NCBI GenBank assembly: GCA_965212025.1
Contig: OZ243039.1
Coordinates: 1,116,001 to 1,180,000, forward strand
Source of the DNA: G965212025 sp965212025
Lineage (GTDB): Bacteria; Pseudomonadota; Gammaproteobacteria; Poriferisulfidales; Oxydemutatoraceae
DNA: 64,000 nt
Reading direction: 5' to 3'
In this document: one piece after another, positions 28,178-37,350 of the stretch
Position numbering within the stretch: the stretch's first letter is position 1
Layout of the letters: each line of letters opens with the position of its first letter
Notes under the pieces: model-generated
The model's input: only the letters and a program-made list of their open reading frames with translations
What the model was told of the DNA's origin: nothing
Database searches by the model: none
Made by a program: the position numbers and the translations under genes

Positions 28178-29026
28178 ATGAGTTGGTATAAAAAATTGAT
28201 GCCTTCGCGTATTCGTACGCGCGTTGGAACCCGTAAGGTTCCGGAAGGTTTGTGGCTGAAATGCGAAGCTTGCGAGAATGTGCTTTATCGGCCGGAACTG
28301 GAACGCTTGCTGGGTGTCTGCAGCGAGTGTGGCCACCATGTGCGCCTGCCCGCCAGGCAGCGATTGAAGATGTTTTTGGATCAGGGAGATTGGCTGGAAA
28401 TTGGGCAGGACATCAAGCCCATAGATTTTCTAAAGTTCAAGGACAGGAAGAAATATCGGGAACGGTTGGTCGATGCGCAGAAGCAAACGGGAGAAAGTGA
28501 CGCCTTGGTGGTTCAGGCGGGAGAAGTGCTGGGTCTGCCGTTAGTCGCCGCGGCATTCGAGTTTGACTTTATCGGAGGATCCATGGGTTCGGTAGTCGGC
28601 GAGCGCTTACGCCGGGCGATCGCTCACTGTTATGAACATCGTATACCTTTTGTTTGTTTTTCCACGAGTGGAGGTGCGCGCATGCAGGAGGCGCTGGTGT
28701 CTTTGTTGCAAATGTCGAAAGTAAGCGCGGCACTGGCACGACTGCGGACGCGCCGATTGCCTTTTGTTTCCGTGCTGACGGATCCGACTATGGGGGGGGT
28801 TACCGCGAGCATCGCGATGCTCGGTGATGTGGTGATTGCCGAACCTGAAGCACGAATCGGTTTTGCCGGTGCCAGGGTGATTGAGCAGACCACACGTGAG
28901 GTATTGCCGGAGGGCTTCCAGCGCAGTGAATTTTTGCTTTCCCATGGTGCCATTGACATGATTGTGCCGCGAACCGAATTGCGTCACCGGGTGGTCAATA
29001 TTTTGCGAATTTTGGGAAGATGCTGA
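28178..29026 (+). CDS. accD: Acetyl-CoA carboxylase carboxyltransferase subunit beta
   Basis: Beta half of the carboxyltransferase that makes malonyl-CoA for fatty acid synthesis; works with AccA. It has 282 residues. The N-terminal zinc ribbon uses CEAC and CSEC about 20 residues apart, followed by FIGGSMGSVVGER, STSGGARMQEALVSLLQMSK and PTMGGVTAS. It lies between trpA and folC as in most gammaproteobacteria. Confidence 0.97.
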   Translation: MSWYKKLMPSRIRTRVGTRKVPEGLWLKCEACENVLYRPELERLLGVCSECGHHVRLPARQRLKMFLDQGDWLEIGQDIKPIDFLKFKDRKKYRERLVDAQKQTGESDALVVQAGEVLGLPLVAAAFEFDFIGGSMGSVVGERLRRAIAHCYEHRIPFVCFSTSGGARMQEALVSLLQMSKVSAALARLRTRRLPFVSVLTDPTMGGVTASIAMLGDVVIAEPEARIGFAGARVIEQTTREVLPEGFQRSEFLLSHGAIDMIVPRTELRHRVVNILRILGRC

Positions 29027-29045
29027 ATATTTTTTGGCTGTGGCG

Positions 29046-30371
29046 ATGAAATTCAGTCGGCTTGAAGATTGGCTGGAGTGGCAGGAATGCCTGCATCCCA
29101 AAGGGATTGATCTGGGGCTTGAGAGGATTGCCGTGGTTGCCCGGCGGTGCGACCTGCTCACCGTGAAATGCCCGATTGTTACTGTGGCGGGAACCAACGG
29201 CAAAGGTTCAACAGTGGCGCTGATGGAAGCCATGCTGAGTGCCGAAGGGTATCGGGTGGCGTCTTACACCTCACCTCATTTGCACCTGTATAACGAGCGC
29301 ATCAAAGTGGGCGGGAAGCTGGTCAGCGATGAGGACTTGTGTCAGATATTTGACTTTATAGAAGAGCGACGCGGTGATACCTCACTGAGCTTTTTTGAGT
29401 ACGGGACGCTTGCTGCCCTGTGTCACTTTCAAAAAGAGGCACCCGACGTTGTGATTTTGGAGGTTGGGCTCGGAGGTCGGCTGGATGCTGTGAATATTCT
29501 TGATCCCGATGTTGCCATCATTACCAGCATCGACCTTGACCACATCAACCTGCTTGGCAGTAATAGGGCGGATATTGCTGCAGAAAAGGCGGGTATTTTG
29601 CGTCAGGGTCGCCCCTTGATTTGCGGAGACTTCGACCTTCCGTGCGTGGTCGGACAATTGGCAAGAGATGCGGGGGCGAATTTGTCGCAGTTGGGAAAAG
29701 AGTTTGATTTTGTGCAAGGAAGAAAGGAAGACACTTGGGACTTTGTTTCTGAACAAATCAAGATTGAGGGCTTGCCGGTTCCGGCTTTGTTCGGGACGGT
29801 TCAATACCACAACGCGTCCTGCGCGATACAGGCTTTGCAATTGTTAAAGAGACGATTACCGGTATCGCGAAAAGCTCTGGAAAAGGGGCTTGAAAACGTC
29901 AGGCTTTCGTGGCGCTTTGAGTCGACAAGTGAAGGGTGCACGGTCATCAGGGATATTGCCCATAATCCGGCGAGTTGCGCTGTGTTGGCAGCAAATTTGC
30001 GTGCCTTCAGGAAGTTCCGGCGTTTGCATGCGGTTTTCGGAGTGTTGGATGACAAGGATGTCCGCGGCATGGTACGCGAGCTGCTTCCTCTTGTTGACAT
30101 GTGGTACCTGGGGCAAGCCGAAACCCGGCGCGCCATGACTTTGGACAAGCTTTCCAAACTGGTAAGAGAAATGGCGGTGGGGAAAACGGTGTTGAATTTT
30201 CCTGGCATTGTTGATGGGTACCGGCAGGCGGTTTCTTTTTTGGAACCGGATGATGGATTGCTGGTGTTCGGTTCAGTGGTCACTGTGGCGGCCACCAGCT
30301 TTGCCACTCGTTGGATTTCCCGCCACCAGGCGGCGAGTGCTGAAGAACGGGTTTTTGTTGCTTCAGGGTGA
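29046..30371 (+). CDS. folC: Dihydrofolate / folylpolyglutamate synthase
   Basis: Mur-ligase-like enzyme that adds glutamate to dihydropteroate and to folates. It has 441 residues from the ATG at 29046. TVAGTNGKGSTVALMEAM is the P-loop, SPHLHLYNERI the folate-binding stretch, VGLGGRLDAVN and TSIDLDHINLLG the Mg site. The longer frame from 28962 overlaps accD and is rejected. It follows accD by 19 bp and precedes the SPOR gene. Confidence 0.95.
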   Translation: MKFSRLEDWLEWQECLHPKGIDLGLERIAVVARRCDLLTVKCPIVTVAGTNGKGSTVALMEAMLSAEGYRVASYTSPHLHLYNERIKVGGKLVSDEDLCQIFDFIEERRGDTSLSFFEYGTLAALCHFQKEAPDVVILEVGLGGRLDAVNILDPDVAIITSIDLDHINLLGSNRADIAAEKAGILRQGRPLICGDFDLPCVVGQLARDAGANLSQLGKEFDFVQGRKEDTWDFVSEQIKIEGLPVPALFGTVQYHNASCAIQALQLLKRRLPVSRKALEKGLENVRLSWRFESTSEGCTVIRDIAHNPASCAVLAANLRAFRKFRRLHAVFGVLDDKDVRGMVRELLPLVDMWYLGQAETRRAMTLDKLSKLVREMAVGKTVLNFPGIVDGYRQAVSFLEPDDGLLVFGSVVTVAATSFATRWISRHQAASAEERVFVASG

Positions 30372-30442
30372 AACAGTGTTTGTCCAGAGTTCCAGGTTGT
30401 CTGAAACACAGTCTTTAGTGCGCTTTTGAAACAAGTAGAAAA

Positions 30443-30937
30443 ATGGCAAACAGTCGTCTGAAGAATCGCCTGGTTGGAACCGTGGTGATTGTCGCCTTGG
30501 GGGTGATTGTGTTGCCTCAGGTTTTTGACGCGGAAGGCTACCGGCAGATTGAGCCTTTGCGTCTGGAAATTCCGGCGGGTCCCACATTCGAAGTGGAGCA
30601 AGATGTTTCCGATCTGCTCAAAACGCAGTCCCGGATGGATGAGGAGGCTGCCACCATTAAAAAGAACGTTTTGGCGAAGGGACGCCGACCTGAATGGATG
30701 GTGATTGCAGGGAGCTTCAAGTTTCCGAAAAATGCGGGGATGTTGGTGGCGAAGCTTGCCAAGGCAGGACATGATGCAAAGATCTCGACGACCGGGGCGG
30801 AAGGTGGTGAACGCTATTACGTGGTTGAACTTGAGCCGTTCCCGAACGAAGACGAAGCCACAGACGCAGCGAAGGATATCAAGAAAAAATTCTCGGTTTC
30901 TGCCCGAGTGGTGCGAAAGGGAGTGGTGAGCCGTTGA
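30443..30937 (+). CDS. dedD: DedD-like SPOR-domain protein
   Basis: Inner-membrane protein of the divisome with a periplasmic SPOR domain that binds denuded glycan. It has 164 residues: an N-terminal helix (LVGTVVIVALGVIVLPQVF, about 9-27), a linker, then the SPOR domain from about residue 85 (WMVIAGSFKFPKNAGMLVAK, then YYVVELEPFPNEDEA). It is shorter than E. coli DedD but in the conserved folC-dedD-cvpA-purF position. It overlaps cvpA by four bases. Confidence 0.88.
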   Translation: MANSRLKNRLVGTVVIVALGVIVLPQVFDAEGYRQIEPLRLEIPAGPTFEVEQDVSDLLKTQSRMDEEAATIKKNVLAKGRRPEWMVIAGSFKFPKNAGMLVAKLAKAGHDAKISTTGAEGGERYYVVELEPFPNEDEATDAAKDIKKKFSVSARVVRKGVVSR

Positions 30938-31524
30938 GTATCCCGGTGCTGCTGGATCTGGGCATTGTGCTGCTATTCGCGGTTTCGATCTGGTGTGGTT
31001 ACAAGTCTGGTGTTTCGGTGCGCTTGATCAAGGTTGCAAGCCTGGTGTTGGCACTCTACGCCGCGCTTCACGTTCCCATATTGTTGGGTTGGTTCCCCGA
31101 CAGCTGGGTGGACGGTGGATTTGAGTTTTTCGATTATGAATTTGAGCCCGGCAAGATTCCGTACTGGTTGTTTGCGGCTCTGATTTTTGTCGCCGTCTGG
31201 ATGGCTGGAAGGCTGGTCGCCAAGTTGTTTGAAGCGGCCCGGTCGAAAGGTAAGGGCGCAGGGCTGGATAATCTGCTTGGTGGGCTTTATGGTGCAGCGC
31301 GTGGCTTGGTTATTGCCGTGTTGATCGTGGGGCTTGCGCGGCTTAGCCCGACTATCGTTGAACACGAATTCTGGAAGCAGTCAGAGTTCGTTCCCAGGCT
31401 GGAAATTTTGGTGGACAGAGTGCTGCAGGAAACTCCGGAGTGGTTCACCCAACTTTTTGAGCCGGTACAGGAGCATGTCGGGGAAGACACGATCGAAGAC
31501 GTGTACGAGGGAAATGGCTTATAA
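30934..31524 (+). CDS. cvpA: CvpA family membrane protein
   Basis: Inner-membrane protein of the colicin V production family, 196 residues, with four predicted helices (near residues 8-25, 32-52, 77-97 and 118-135). DNLLGGLYGAARGLVIAVL is the conserved family stretch. The biochemical role is not established in the family, but its place just before purF is conserved. The start is a TTG overlapping the dedD stop (TTGA), which implies coupling. Confidence 0.88.
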   Translation: MSIPVLLDLGIVLLFAVSIWCGYKSGVSVRLIKVASLVLALYAALHVPILLGWFPDSWVDGGFEFFDYEFEPGKIPYWLFAALIFVAVWMAGRLVAKLFEAARSKGKGAGLDNLLGGLYGAARGLVIAVLIVGLARLSPTIVEHEFWKQSEFVPRLEILVDRVLQETPEWFTQLFEPVQEHVGEDTIEDVYEGNGL

Positions 31525-31536
31525 GGAGACGCTGAA

Positions 31537-33030
31537 ATGTGTGGCGTAGTTGGTATTTATGGCAAAAAGCCAGTGAGCCGGCGGCTGTACGATGCGTTGA
31601 CCTGGCTTCAACACCGCGGTCAGGATGCGGCTGGAATTGTCAGCTGCGAAGACCGGAGTGTGCATGAGCGCCGTGGTATGGGCTATGTGCGGGATGTCTT
31701 TTCAGAAGCAGACCTTGCTGGCTTGCGAGGCAATACCGGCATCGGTCATGTGCGTTACCCGACTTCCGGGGTCCTGAGCCTCAAAGAAACACAGCCTTTT
31801 TACGTAAATTCTCCTTACGGCATTGCCCTTGCGCATAACGGCAACCTGGTCAACTCTGCGGCTTTGCGAGACGAATTGTTCAGGGATGATTTGCGCAATA
31901 TCGATACTTTCTGTGATTCGGAGGTGTTGCTGAACGTTTTCGCGCATGAAATGCTGGCAAAGCGCGAGTACCCCATCACGCCAGACGCGGTTTTCGAAGC
32001 GGTCTCAAGGGTGCACAAACGCTGCCAGGGGGCTTATGCCGCCGTGTTTCTTCTGGCGGGGCAGGGTCTGTTGTTTTTCCGCGATCCCAACGGTATTCGA
32101 CCGCTGATTTACGGGAAGCGGGAAGGGAAGCGCGGAGTTGAGTACATGGTCGCGTCTGAAAGCGTGGCGCTGGTTTCGCAAGGATTTGTCATTGAGCGCG
32201 ATGTACGCCCCGGAGAAGCTGTTTTTATCAGCAAAGACAAAGTTTATGCACGGGATTGCGCGGCGCCACACAGCCGTTATCGCAGTTGTTTGTTTGAATA
32301 TGTGTATCTGGCACGTCCGGACTCGATTGTCGACAATGTTTTTGTGCACAAGGCACGGATGCGGATGGGCGAATACTTGGCCGCGAAAATCCTGCGGGAG
32401 TTACCTGAAAACGACATAGACGTGGTCATCCCTGTTCCCGACACCAGCCGTACTGCCGCTTTGGAACTGGCAGTGAATATTGATGTGTGTTATCGCGAGG
32501 GCTTCATCAAGAATCGTTTCATAGGGCGCACTTTCATCATGTCAGCCCAAAGGCTTCGCCAGAAATCGGTTCGCCAGAAGCTGAATCCTTTGGGCATAGA
32601 GTTCAAGGACAAAAACGTTTTGCTGGTTGATGATTCCATCGTGCGCGGGACAACTTCCCGGCAAATTGTCCGTATGGCGCGAGACGCCGGTGCGAAGAAA
32701 GTGTATTTTGCATCGGCGGCTCCCCCCGTTTGCTTCCCTAATGTTTATGGTATCGACATGCCGTCACGGCGAGAATTGCTCGCCGCTGAAAGAAACACTG
32801 AGGAAATTGAAAAGATTCTTGGAGTTGACCGTATTTTTTATCAGGATCTTGATGATTTGGTTGCGTCAGTGCGGGCAGGGAATTCGGATTTGGAGCAGTT
32901 TGAAGCTTCCGTGTTTGATGGTAAATATCAACACGATGTCAGTCCTTCCTATTGGGAGAGCCAGAACGATGTGCGTGTGGAAAGACCAGGGACGATATTG
33001 ACCATGGCAAAAAATTCGGCGCGTGCCTGA
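31537..33030 (+). CDS. purF: Amidophosphoribosyltransferase
   Basis: First committed step of purine synthesis: glutamine plus PRPP gives phosphoribosylamine. It has 497 residues. Cys2 is the glutaminase nucleophile (MCGVVGIYGKKP), HRGQDAAGI follows, and the PRPP motif VLLVDDSIVRGTTSRQIV is intact. GGAG precedes the ATG. The stop overlaps the next gene's start (TGATG). Confidence 0.97.
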   Translation: MCGVVGIYGKKPVSRRLYDALTWLQHRGQDAAGIVSCEDRSVHERRGMGYVRDVFSEADLAGLRGNTGIGHVRYPTSGVLSLKETQPFYVNSPYGIALAHNGNLVNSAALRDELFRDDLRNIDTFCDSEVLLNVFAHEMLAKREYPITPDAVFEAVSRVHKRCQGAYAAVFLLAGQGLLFFRDPNGIRPLIYGKREGKRGVEYMVASESVALVSQGFVIERDVRPGEAVFISKDKVYARDCAAPHSRYRSCLFEYVYLARPDSIVDNVFVHKARMRMGEYLAAKILRELPENDIDVVIPVPDTSRTAALELAVNIDVCYREGFIKNRFIGRTFIMSAQRLRQKSVRQKLNPLGIEFKDKNVLLVDDSIVRGTTSRQIVRMARDAGAKKVYFASAAPPVCFPNVYGIDMPSRRELLAAERNTEEIEKILGVDRIFYQDLDDLVASVRAGNSDLEQFEASVFDGKYQHDVSPSYWESQNDVRVERPGTILTMAKNSARA

Positions 33031-33623
33031 TGTATTACGCTTCGGAGAGCCGCATTCAGTCCGGTTCGGAACCGGGGCGCCGTTGGCGATGGCTGGTGCG
33101 ACGACTGATTCGCCGACACCGGTGTGGCGCGCTTCCACTGGTGCTGGTCAATCTGGACGAACAGCGTCTTTTTTTCTATCGGCAGGGGCGTCCGGATGCC
33201 TGTTATCCGGTTTCCACGTCTCGCTTTGGTGCCGGGAACATTGAGCACTCTCTGAGAACACCGCTTGGGGTTCATCGGGTATCTGAATTGATCGGCGCGG
33301 ATGCGCCACCTTTGACAGTGTTTAGGGCGCGGAAGGCAAGTGGAGAAGTTGCCACGATAAACGACCCGTCTCAGGAAGGAGCAGACCTGATTTGTTCGCG
33401 CGTTGTCCGCTTGGCCGGGCTGGAACCGGGCACCAATCAGGGTGGAGACTGCGACAGTGAGCAGCGAAACATTTATATCCATGGAACCTGGGATGAAGAG
33501 CGTGTCGGCACACCAGCTTCCAACGGCTGTGTACGCATGAAGAACCAGGATGTCATTGTGCTTTTTGACCAGCTTGTGGTGGGCTCACTGGTACATTTCT
33601 TTACTGACAAAGCCCGTTTTTGA
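33030..33623 (+). CDS. L,D-transpeptidase (YkuD domain)
   Basis: YkuD-fold transpeptidase of 197 residues that would make 3-3 crosslinks or attach proteins to peptidoglycan. The active-site motif HGTWDEERVGTPASNGCVRM has H151 and catalytic C167. VNLDEQRLFFYRQG and TPLGVHRVSELIG are the usual first strands. No signal peptide or strong membrane helix is visible: the N-terminus (MYYASESRIQSGSEPGRRW) is hydrophilic, so how it reaches the periplasm is unclear. The ATG overlaps the purF stop. Confidence 0.85.
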   Translation: MYYASESRIQSGSEPGRRWRWLVRRLIRRHRCGALPLVLVNLDEQRLFFYRQGRPDACYPVSTSRFGAGNIEHSLRTPLGVHRVSELIGADAPPLTVFRARKASGEVATINDPSQEGADLICSRVVRLAGLEPGTNQGGDCDSEQRNIYIHGTWDEERVGTPASNGCVRMKNQDVIVLFDQLVVGSLVHFFTDKARF

Positions 33624-33683
33624 GTCGCCGTACCGGGGTATGAGAACGATGTATGTACGGATGCCCGTGCCTGAAGTTCCTTG

Positions 33684-34943
33684 GTGTCCCAGTCCATAAC
33701 AGAAAGCCGCACCAGCCTGGTGGAAATTTACCGTGCCGCGCTTGACCGCGTGCAGGGAACGCCGGTTGTTCGTGAATACCTGAGTCGATCTCCCTTGCCA
33801 AATCCTGTGCATCTGGTGGCGGTCGGGAAGGCAGCGTCGGCGATGGGCCTGGGCGCGTTCCAGGCTTTGGGAGACAAAATCAGCAGCGGTCTGGTGATTA
33901 CCAAAAGCGGCCATCTAGACGAAGCACTCGTGCGGCTAAAAAATTTCCGGTGCCTGGAATCTGATCATCCGGTGCCCGGAGTTGCCAGCCTGCGCGCCGG
34001 GGCGGTATTGCTGGAATATGTGAAGGAGCGCGCAAAGCGCAACCAGGATCTGCTGTTTCTGCTTTCCGGTGGTGCCTCAAGTTTGGTGGAAGTCCTTCCC
34101 GACACCATGCGTCTTGAAGATTTCAGAACACTGACCAGCCGCATGCTGGCGACCGATTTGGACATTCAGCGCATCAATACGGTACGCCGCGCCATTTCTA
34201 AAATCAAAGGAGGTCGTCTGGCGACTCACCTGAAGGGATGTCGGGTGCTGAGCTTGTTAATTTCAGACGTGCCGGGAGATGATCCTGCGGTGATCGGTTC
34301 GGGACTTTTGACTCCGGTCAGAGAAACGCTTGATCTGGATTCCTATCCCGGGAAAGTGCGTGAACTGCTAGGGGACTTAAAGGTTTGCGAGGTTCCCGGT
34401 GACGAGTGCTTTGCGGGCATGGAAACGCATATTGTTGCGTGCCTTGGTGATGCGAAGCAGGCGGCGGCAAAACATGCCCGTGCGCTTGGTTTTCAGGTTT
34501 CGGTCGCGCCGGAATTTATGGCAGGAGAGGTGGGAGCAACAGCCAGGGCAATGGTGCGCCAGCTTCAACAGCACAGCGGAGTGTTGTGGATCTGGGGTGG
34601 CGAAACTTGGGTTGAATTGCCGGCGAATCCGGCGCGTGGTGGACGCAATCAGCACTTGGCTTTGGTGGCAGCCATGGAGCTACAGGGAAGGCAGCAGCAA
34701 GTGTTGCTTAGTGCCGGTACAGATGGCACAGATGGAGCAACAAACGATGCCGGTGCCATAGTGGACGGAGAAACAGTGCGCAGGGGTGCGGCTTTGGGCA
34801 TGGACGCCGGTGATTTTCTGAGACGCGCCGATGCCGGGAACTTTCTTGCCGCTACGGGCGATTTGATTACGACCGGACCGACCGGGACTAACGTCATGGA
34901 CTTGACCATCGGTGTAAACCTGGATGCCGTAGTTTCGGCCTGA
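33684..34943 (+). CDS. Glycerate 2-kinase (MOFRL family)
   Basis: Kinase of the DUF4147/MOFRL family (GckA/TtuD type), 419 residues, expected to phosphorylate D-glycerate to 2-phosphoglycerate. LVAVGKAASAMGLGAF, LFLLSGGASSLVE, ISDVPGDDPAVIGSGLL and the C-terminal ARGGRNQHLAL and SAGTDGTDGATNDAGA are characteristic. In C1-using bacteria with a serine cycle this enzyme feeds glycerate into central metabolism, which fits the C1 genes at 50 kb, although no other serine-cycle gene is visible here. The start is GTG at 33684 or TTG at 33681; no clear ribosome site. Confidence 0.9.
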   Translation: MSQSITESRTSLVEIYRAALDRVQGTPVVREYLSRSPLPNPVHLVAVGKAASAMGLGAFQALGDKISSGLVITKSGHLDEALVRLKNFRCLESDHPVPGVASLRAGAVLLEYVKERAKRNQDLLFLLSGGASSLVEVLPDTMRLEDFRTLTSRMLATDLDIQRINTVRRAISKIKGGRLATHLKGCRVLSLLISDVPGDDPAVIGSGLLTPVRETLDLDSYPGKVRELLGDLKVCEVPGDECFAGMETHIVACLGDAKQAAAKHARALGFQVSVAPEFMAGEVGATARAMVRQLQQHSGVLWIWGGETWVELPANPARGGRNQHLALVAAMELQGRQQQVLLSAGTDGTDGATNDAGAIVDGETVRRGAALGMDAGDFLRRADAGNFLAATGDLITTGPTGTNVMDLTIGVNLDAVVSA

Positions 34944-35255
34944 TATTCCTGACTTCCCCCCAAGCGACTTTCGGTACAGACAGAGAGATTTTTCCGTAAC
35001 CTGGCGCAAAGGCGCCATCATTGTGAAAGGCCTGAAGTTTGCAGGAATGCTCGCAAGCTGAAAGCTTGCGTCGTGGCTCATGGGGAAGGTCAAGAGATCA
35101 CACCTGATGCACGTTGTTTGGAAATGCGGCGTCAGCTTGTGCTGGGTCTGCGGTCGTAATTCTTGGCCGCTTCCAATTCAAGAAAGGTGGATTCAAGAGG
35201 ACACTCAGTCGTACAGTCAAATGGCGAGCAAGGATGGGGAGAGAACAATCTGACC
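34944..35255. other. Intergenic region with two perfect hairpins
   Basis: About 310 bp without a gene. It holds two short perfect inverted repeats: TGGCGC/GCGCCA at 35002-35017 with a 4-base loop, and CGCAAGCT/AGCTTGCG at 35052-35070 with a 3-base loop. Neither is followed by a T run, so they are not clear intrinsic terminators. They separate glycerate kinase from the ATPase remnant. Confidence 0.6.
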
Positions 35256-36550
35256 ATGGCAAGAATAGAAGGATTAAAGATTCAAAATTATCGAGTACTG
35301 AAAGACGTGACGCTTGGAAAACTGTGCAATACGTAAAAAGCCGACCCACTGACGCCCATGACGGTGGTTATCGGGAAAAACGGTGCTGGGAAGAGCGCAC
35401 TGCTCGATGCTTTCGGTTTTTTGGCTGATTGTTTGAAACCAGGTGTCGCGGATGCGTGTAACCATAGAGGGCGGGGAGGACTTACCGTGTCCGTTCTCAA
35501 GGAAGTAGCGACCCCATTGTGTTTGAGATCTATTATCGGCAGGGGAAGAAGGATCGCCCAATCACTTATGAAGTTGGAATCAATGAGGATTCGGATGGTC
35601 GCCCCTACGTAGCAAAAGAGCGGCTCCGCCAGCGGCGAAAAGGACAAAAACGAGGGCAACCCTTCTCCTTTTTCAGGTTGGTGAAAGGTACGGGATTCGT
35701 GTGGACAGGGGAGATGCAGGCAACTGAGCGTGATGATAGCGTGGCGGATTCAGAGTGAAAAAATTATTGTCTTAAATCTCCTCCAGACATAGCAAGTGAA
35801 GAACAGGAAAGTGGCAAAAAAGAGTTTGTTGAGCTATACAACAGACAAAGACTAGGTATCGCGACCTTTGGTTCTTTGAAGCAGCATCCCCGAATATCTG
35901 TGCTTCGGGAGTTTATTGAAAGCTGGTATTTGAGTTATTTCACGCCAGATGCTGCCCGCGATTCGCCTTTGGCCGGGTCGCAAAGGCATTTGAATACCCA
36001 TGGTGACAACCTTGGCAATGTTGTGCAGTTCATGGAAGGTGAACACCCCGAAGAATTCAGTCGTGTACTGGAGAGAATTGCTGCCAAAATCCCGGGGATT
36101 GAAAAAATAGACACAATCGTGAGCATAGACCAGCGGGTGTTGCTCCGTTTCAAGGAGAAGGGCTTTTCTGATCATTTTTACGCCCAGCAAATGTCCGACG
36201 GCACGCTGAAAGTCTTTGCCTATTTGTTGTTGCTGGAAGACCAGAAGCCGCCGCCATTCATTTGCATAGAAGAGCCAGAAAATGGTCTTTACCACAAGCT
36301 TTTGGATGTTTTGGCAATAGAATTTCGCAAATATACTGTCCACAATAATAATAACGTGCAGCTGTTCATCACCACTCATCAGCCATATTTTGTAAATGCG
36401 CTAAGCCCGGACGAGGTTTGGGTTCTCAAGAAAGGCTCAAATGGTTTTTCGGAGATTTCCAGAGCAAGTGGCAACAACGAGATTGTCGCTTTGGTAGGAG
36501 AGGAGTTCCCGCTTGGAGAACTTTGGCATGGCGAATATTTGGAGGATTAG
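35256..36550 (+). pseudogene. AAA ATPase (RecF/OLD-like), broken
   Basis: Predicted AAA-type ATPase of the kind paired with DUF4276 proteins. Pieces in order: MARIEGLKIQNYRVLKDVTL, Walker A VIGKNGAGKSALLDAFGFLA, DPIVFEIYYRQGKKDRPITY, FSDHFYAQQMSDGTLKVFAY (ABC-like signature) and Walker B PPFICIEEPENGL, then FITTHQPYFVNAL. Three lesions break it: a TAA at 35334-35336, a frameshift near 35485 and a TGA at 35756-35758. Reading through the two stops keeps the same frame and a sensible protein, so they are point changes in a once intact gene. The last 220 codons stay open but lack Walker A. Confidence 0.8.
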
Positions 36551-36572
36551 TCTCGGTACGGGAAGTGTGTCA

Positions 36573-37227
36573 ATGCATATTCGGGTACATATCGGAGATA
36601 AATCGGGGAAGATCTTGCTGAATTCTGTTATGGGGAAAATTATTCAAGGGTCGACAGGCCACTCTTACAAAGTCCATTGCCATCCTGGTGAAGGTCACAT
36701 TCCGAAAAAGGAAACCAAAAGCCCAAAACCGAACAAGCAGGGTTTGCTGAATAGACTGCCTAATATTGTTGAGAGGGTTGGGTAAATGCCCAAAAGAAGC
36801 TAATGCTGTAGTCGTGGTCATGGATTTGGACGATCGTAACTGCCGGGAATTGAAGAAAAAATTATGCGACATCCTGGAGAGCTGCAAACCAGCACCCAGA
36901 ACAAAATTCAGGTTTGCGATAGAGGAAACGGAGGCTTGGTTACTGGGAGACCCTAAGGCCATAGAAGCGGCCTGCCCGAAGTGGGACGCTTCAGCCTTGG
37001 CTGGTTATACCCCAAGACAGCATTTGTGGTACGTGGGAAAAGCTGGCGGCATTCATCCAAATGGGTCGAAAGAATTGAAAAAAAAGGGATACCCCTTTGT
37101 TGGGCAATATAAATGCGAGTGGGCGGAAAAAATTGCTCCTTATATGGATGTGGAAAATAATCAATCGAAAAGTTTCCAGGTTTTTCGTGACACTGTCAGA
37201 GAACTGATAACTCCCAAAACTGTTTGA
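36573..37227 (+). pseudogene. DUF4276-like protein, frameshifted
   Basis: Small protein seen next to AAA ATPases of this type; its fold is thought to be TOPRIM-like. The first frame (MHIRVHIGDKSGKILLNSVM to PNKQGLLNRLP) stops at 36785. The match continues in another frame from about 36766 (LLRGLGKCPKEANAVVVVMD), then LDDRNCRELKKKL, FRFAIEETEAWLLGDPKAIE and CEWAEKIAPYMDVENNQSKS. One base gained or lost near 36763 explains it. It starts 22 bp after the ATPase. Both partners are damaged, so the pair is dead as written, unless the lesions are sequence errors. Confidence 0.75.
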
Positions 37228-37350
37228 TGGGGGGCACCTGACGGTTCAAAGTCCTGCTTGTGGGGTGGGTGGTGCTTTTGGACATTCATGTCTCCTTCAT
37301 GCTCCGGCGCTTAGAGACTAAGCCCCTGCTGCGGCCGGCTCGGATCGCTC

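Noticed and set aside
35052..35070. Perfect 8-bp hairpin as a terminator of the glycerate kinase gene
   Set aside because: No T run on either side and more than 100 bp from the stop; kept only as an inverted repeat.
35756..35758. TGA as a recoded (selenocysteine) codon in the ATPase
   Set aside because: No SECIS-like hairpin sought or seen, and the gene also carries a TAA and a frameshift, so plain decay is simpler.
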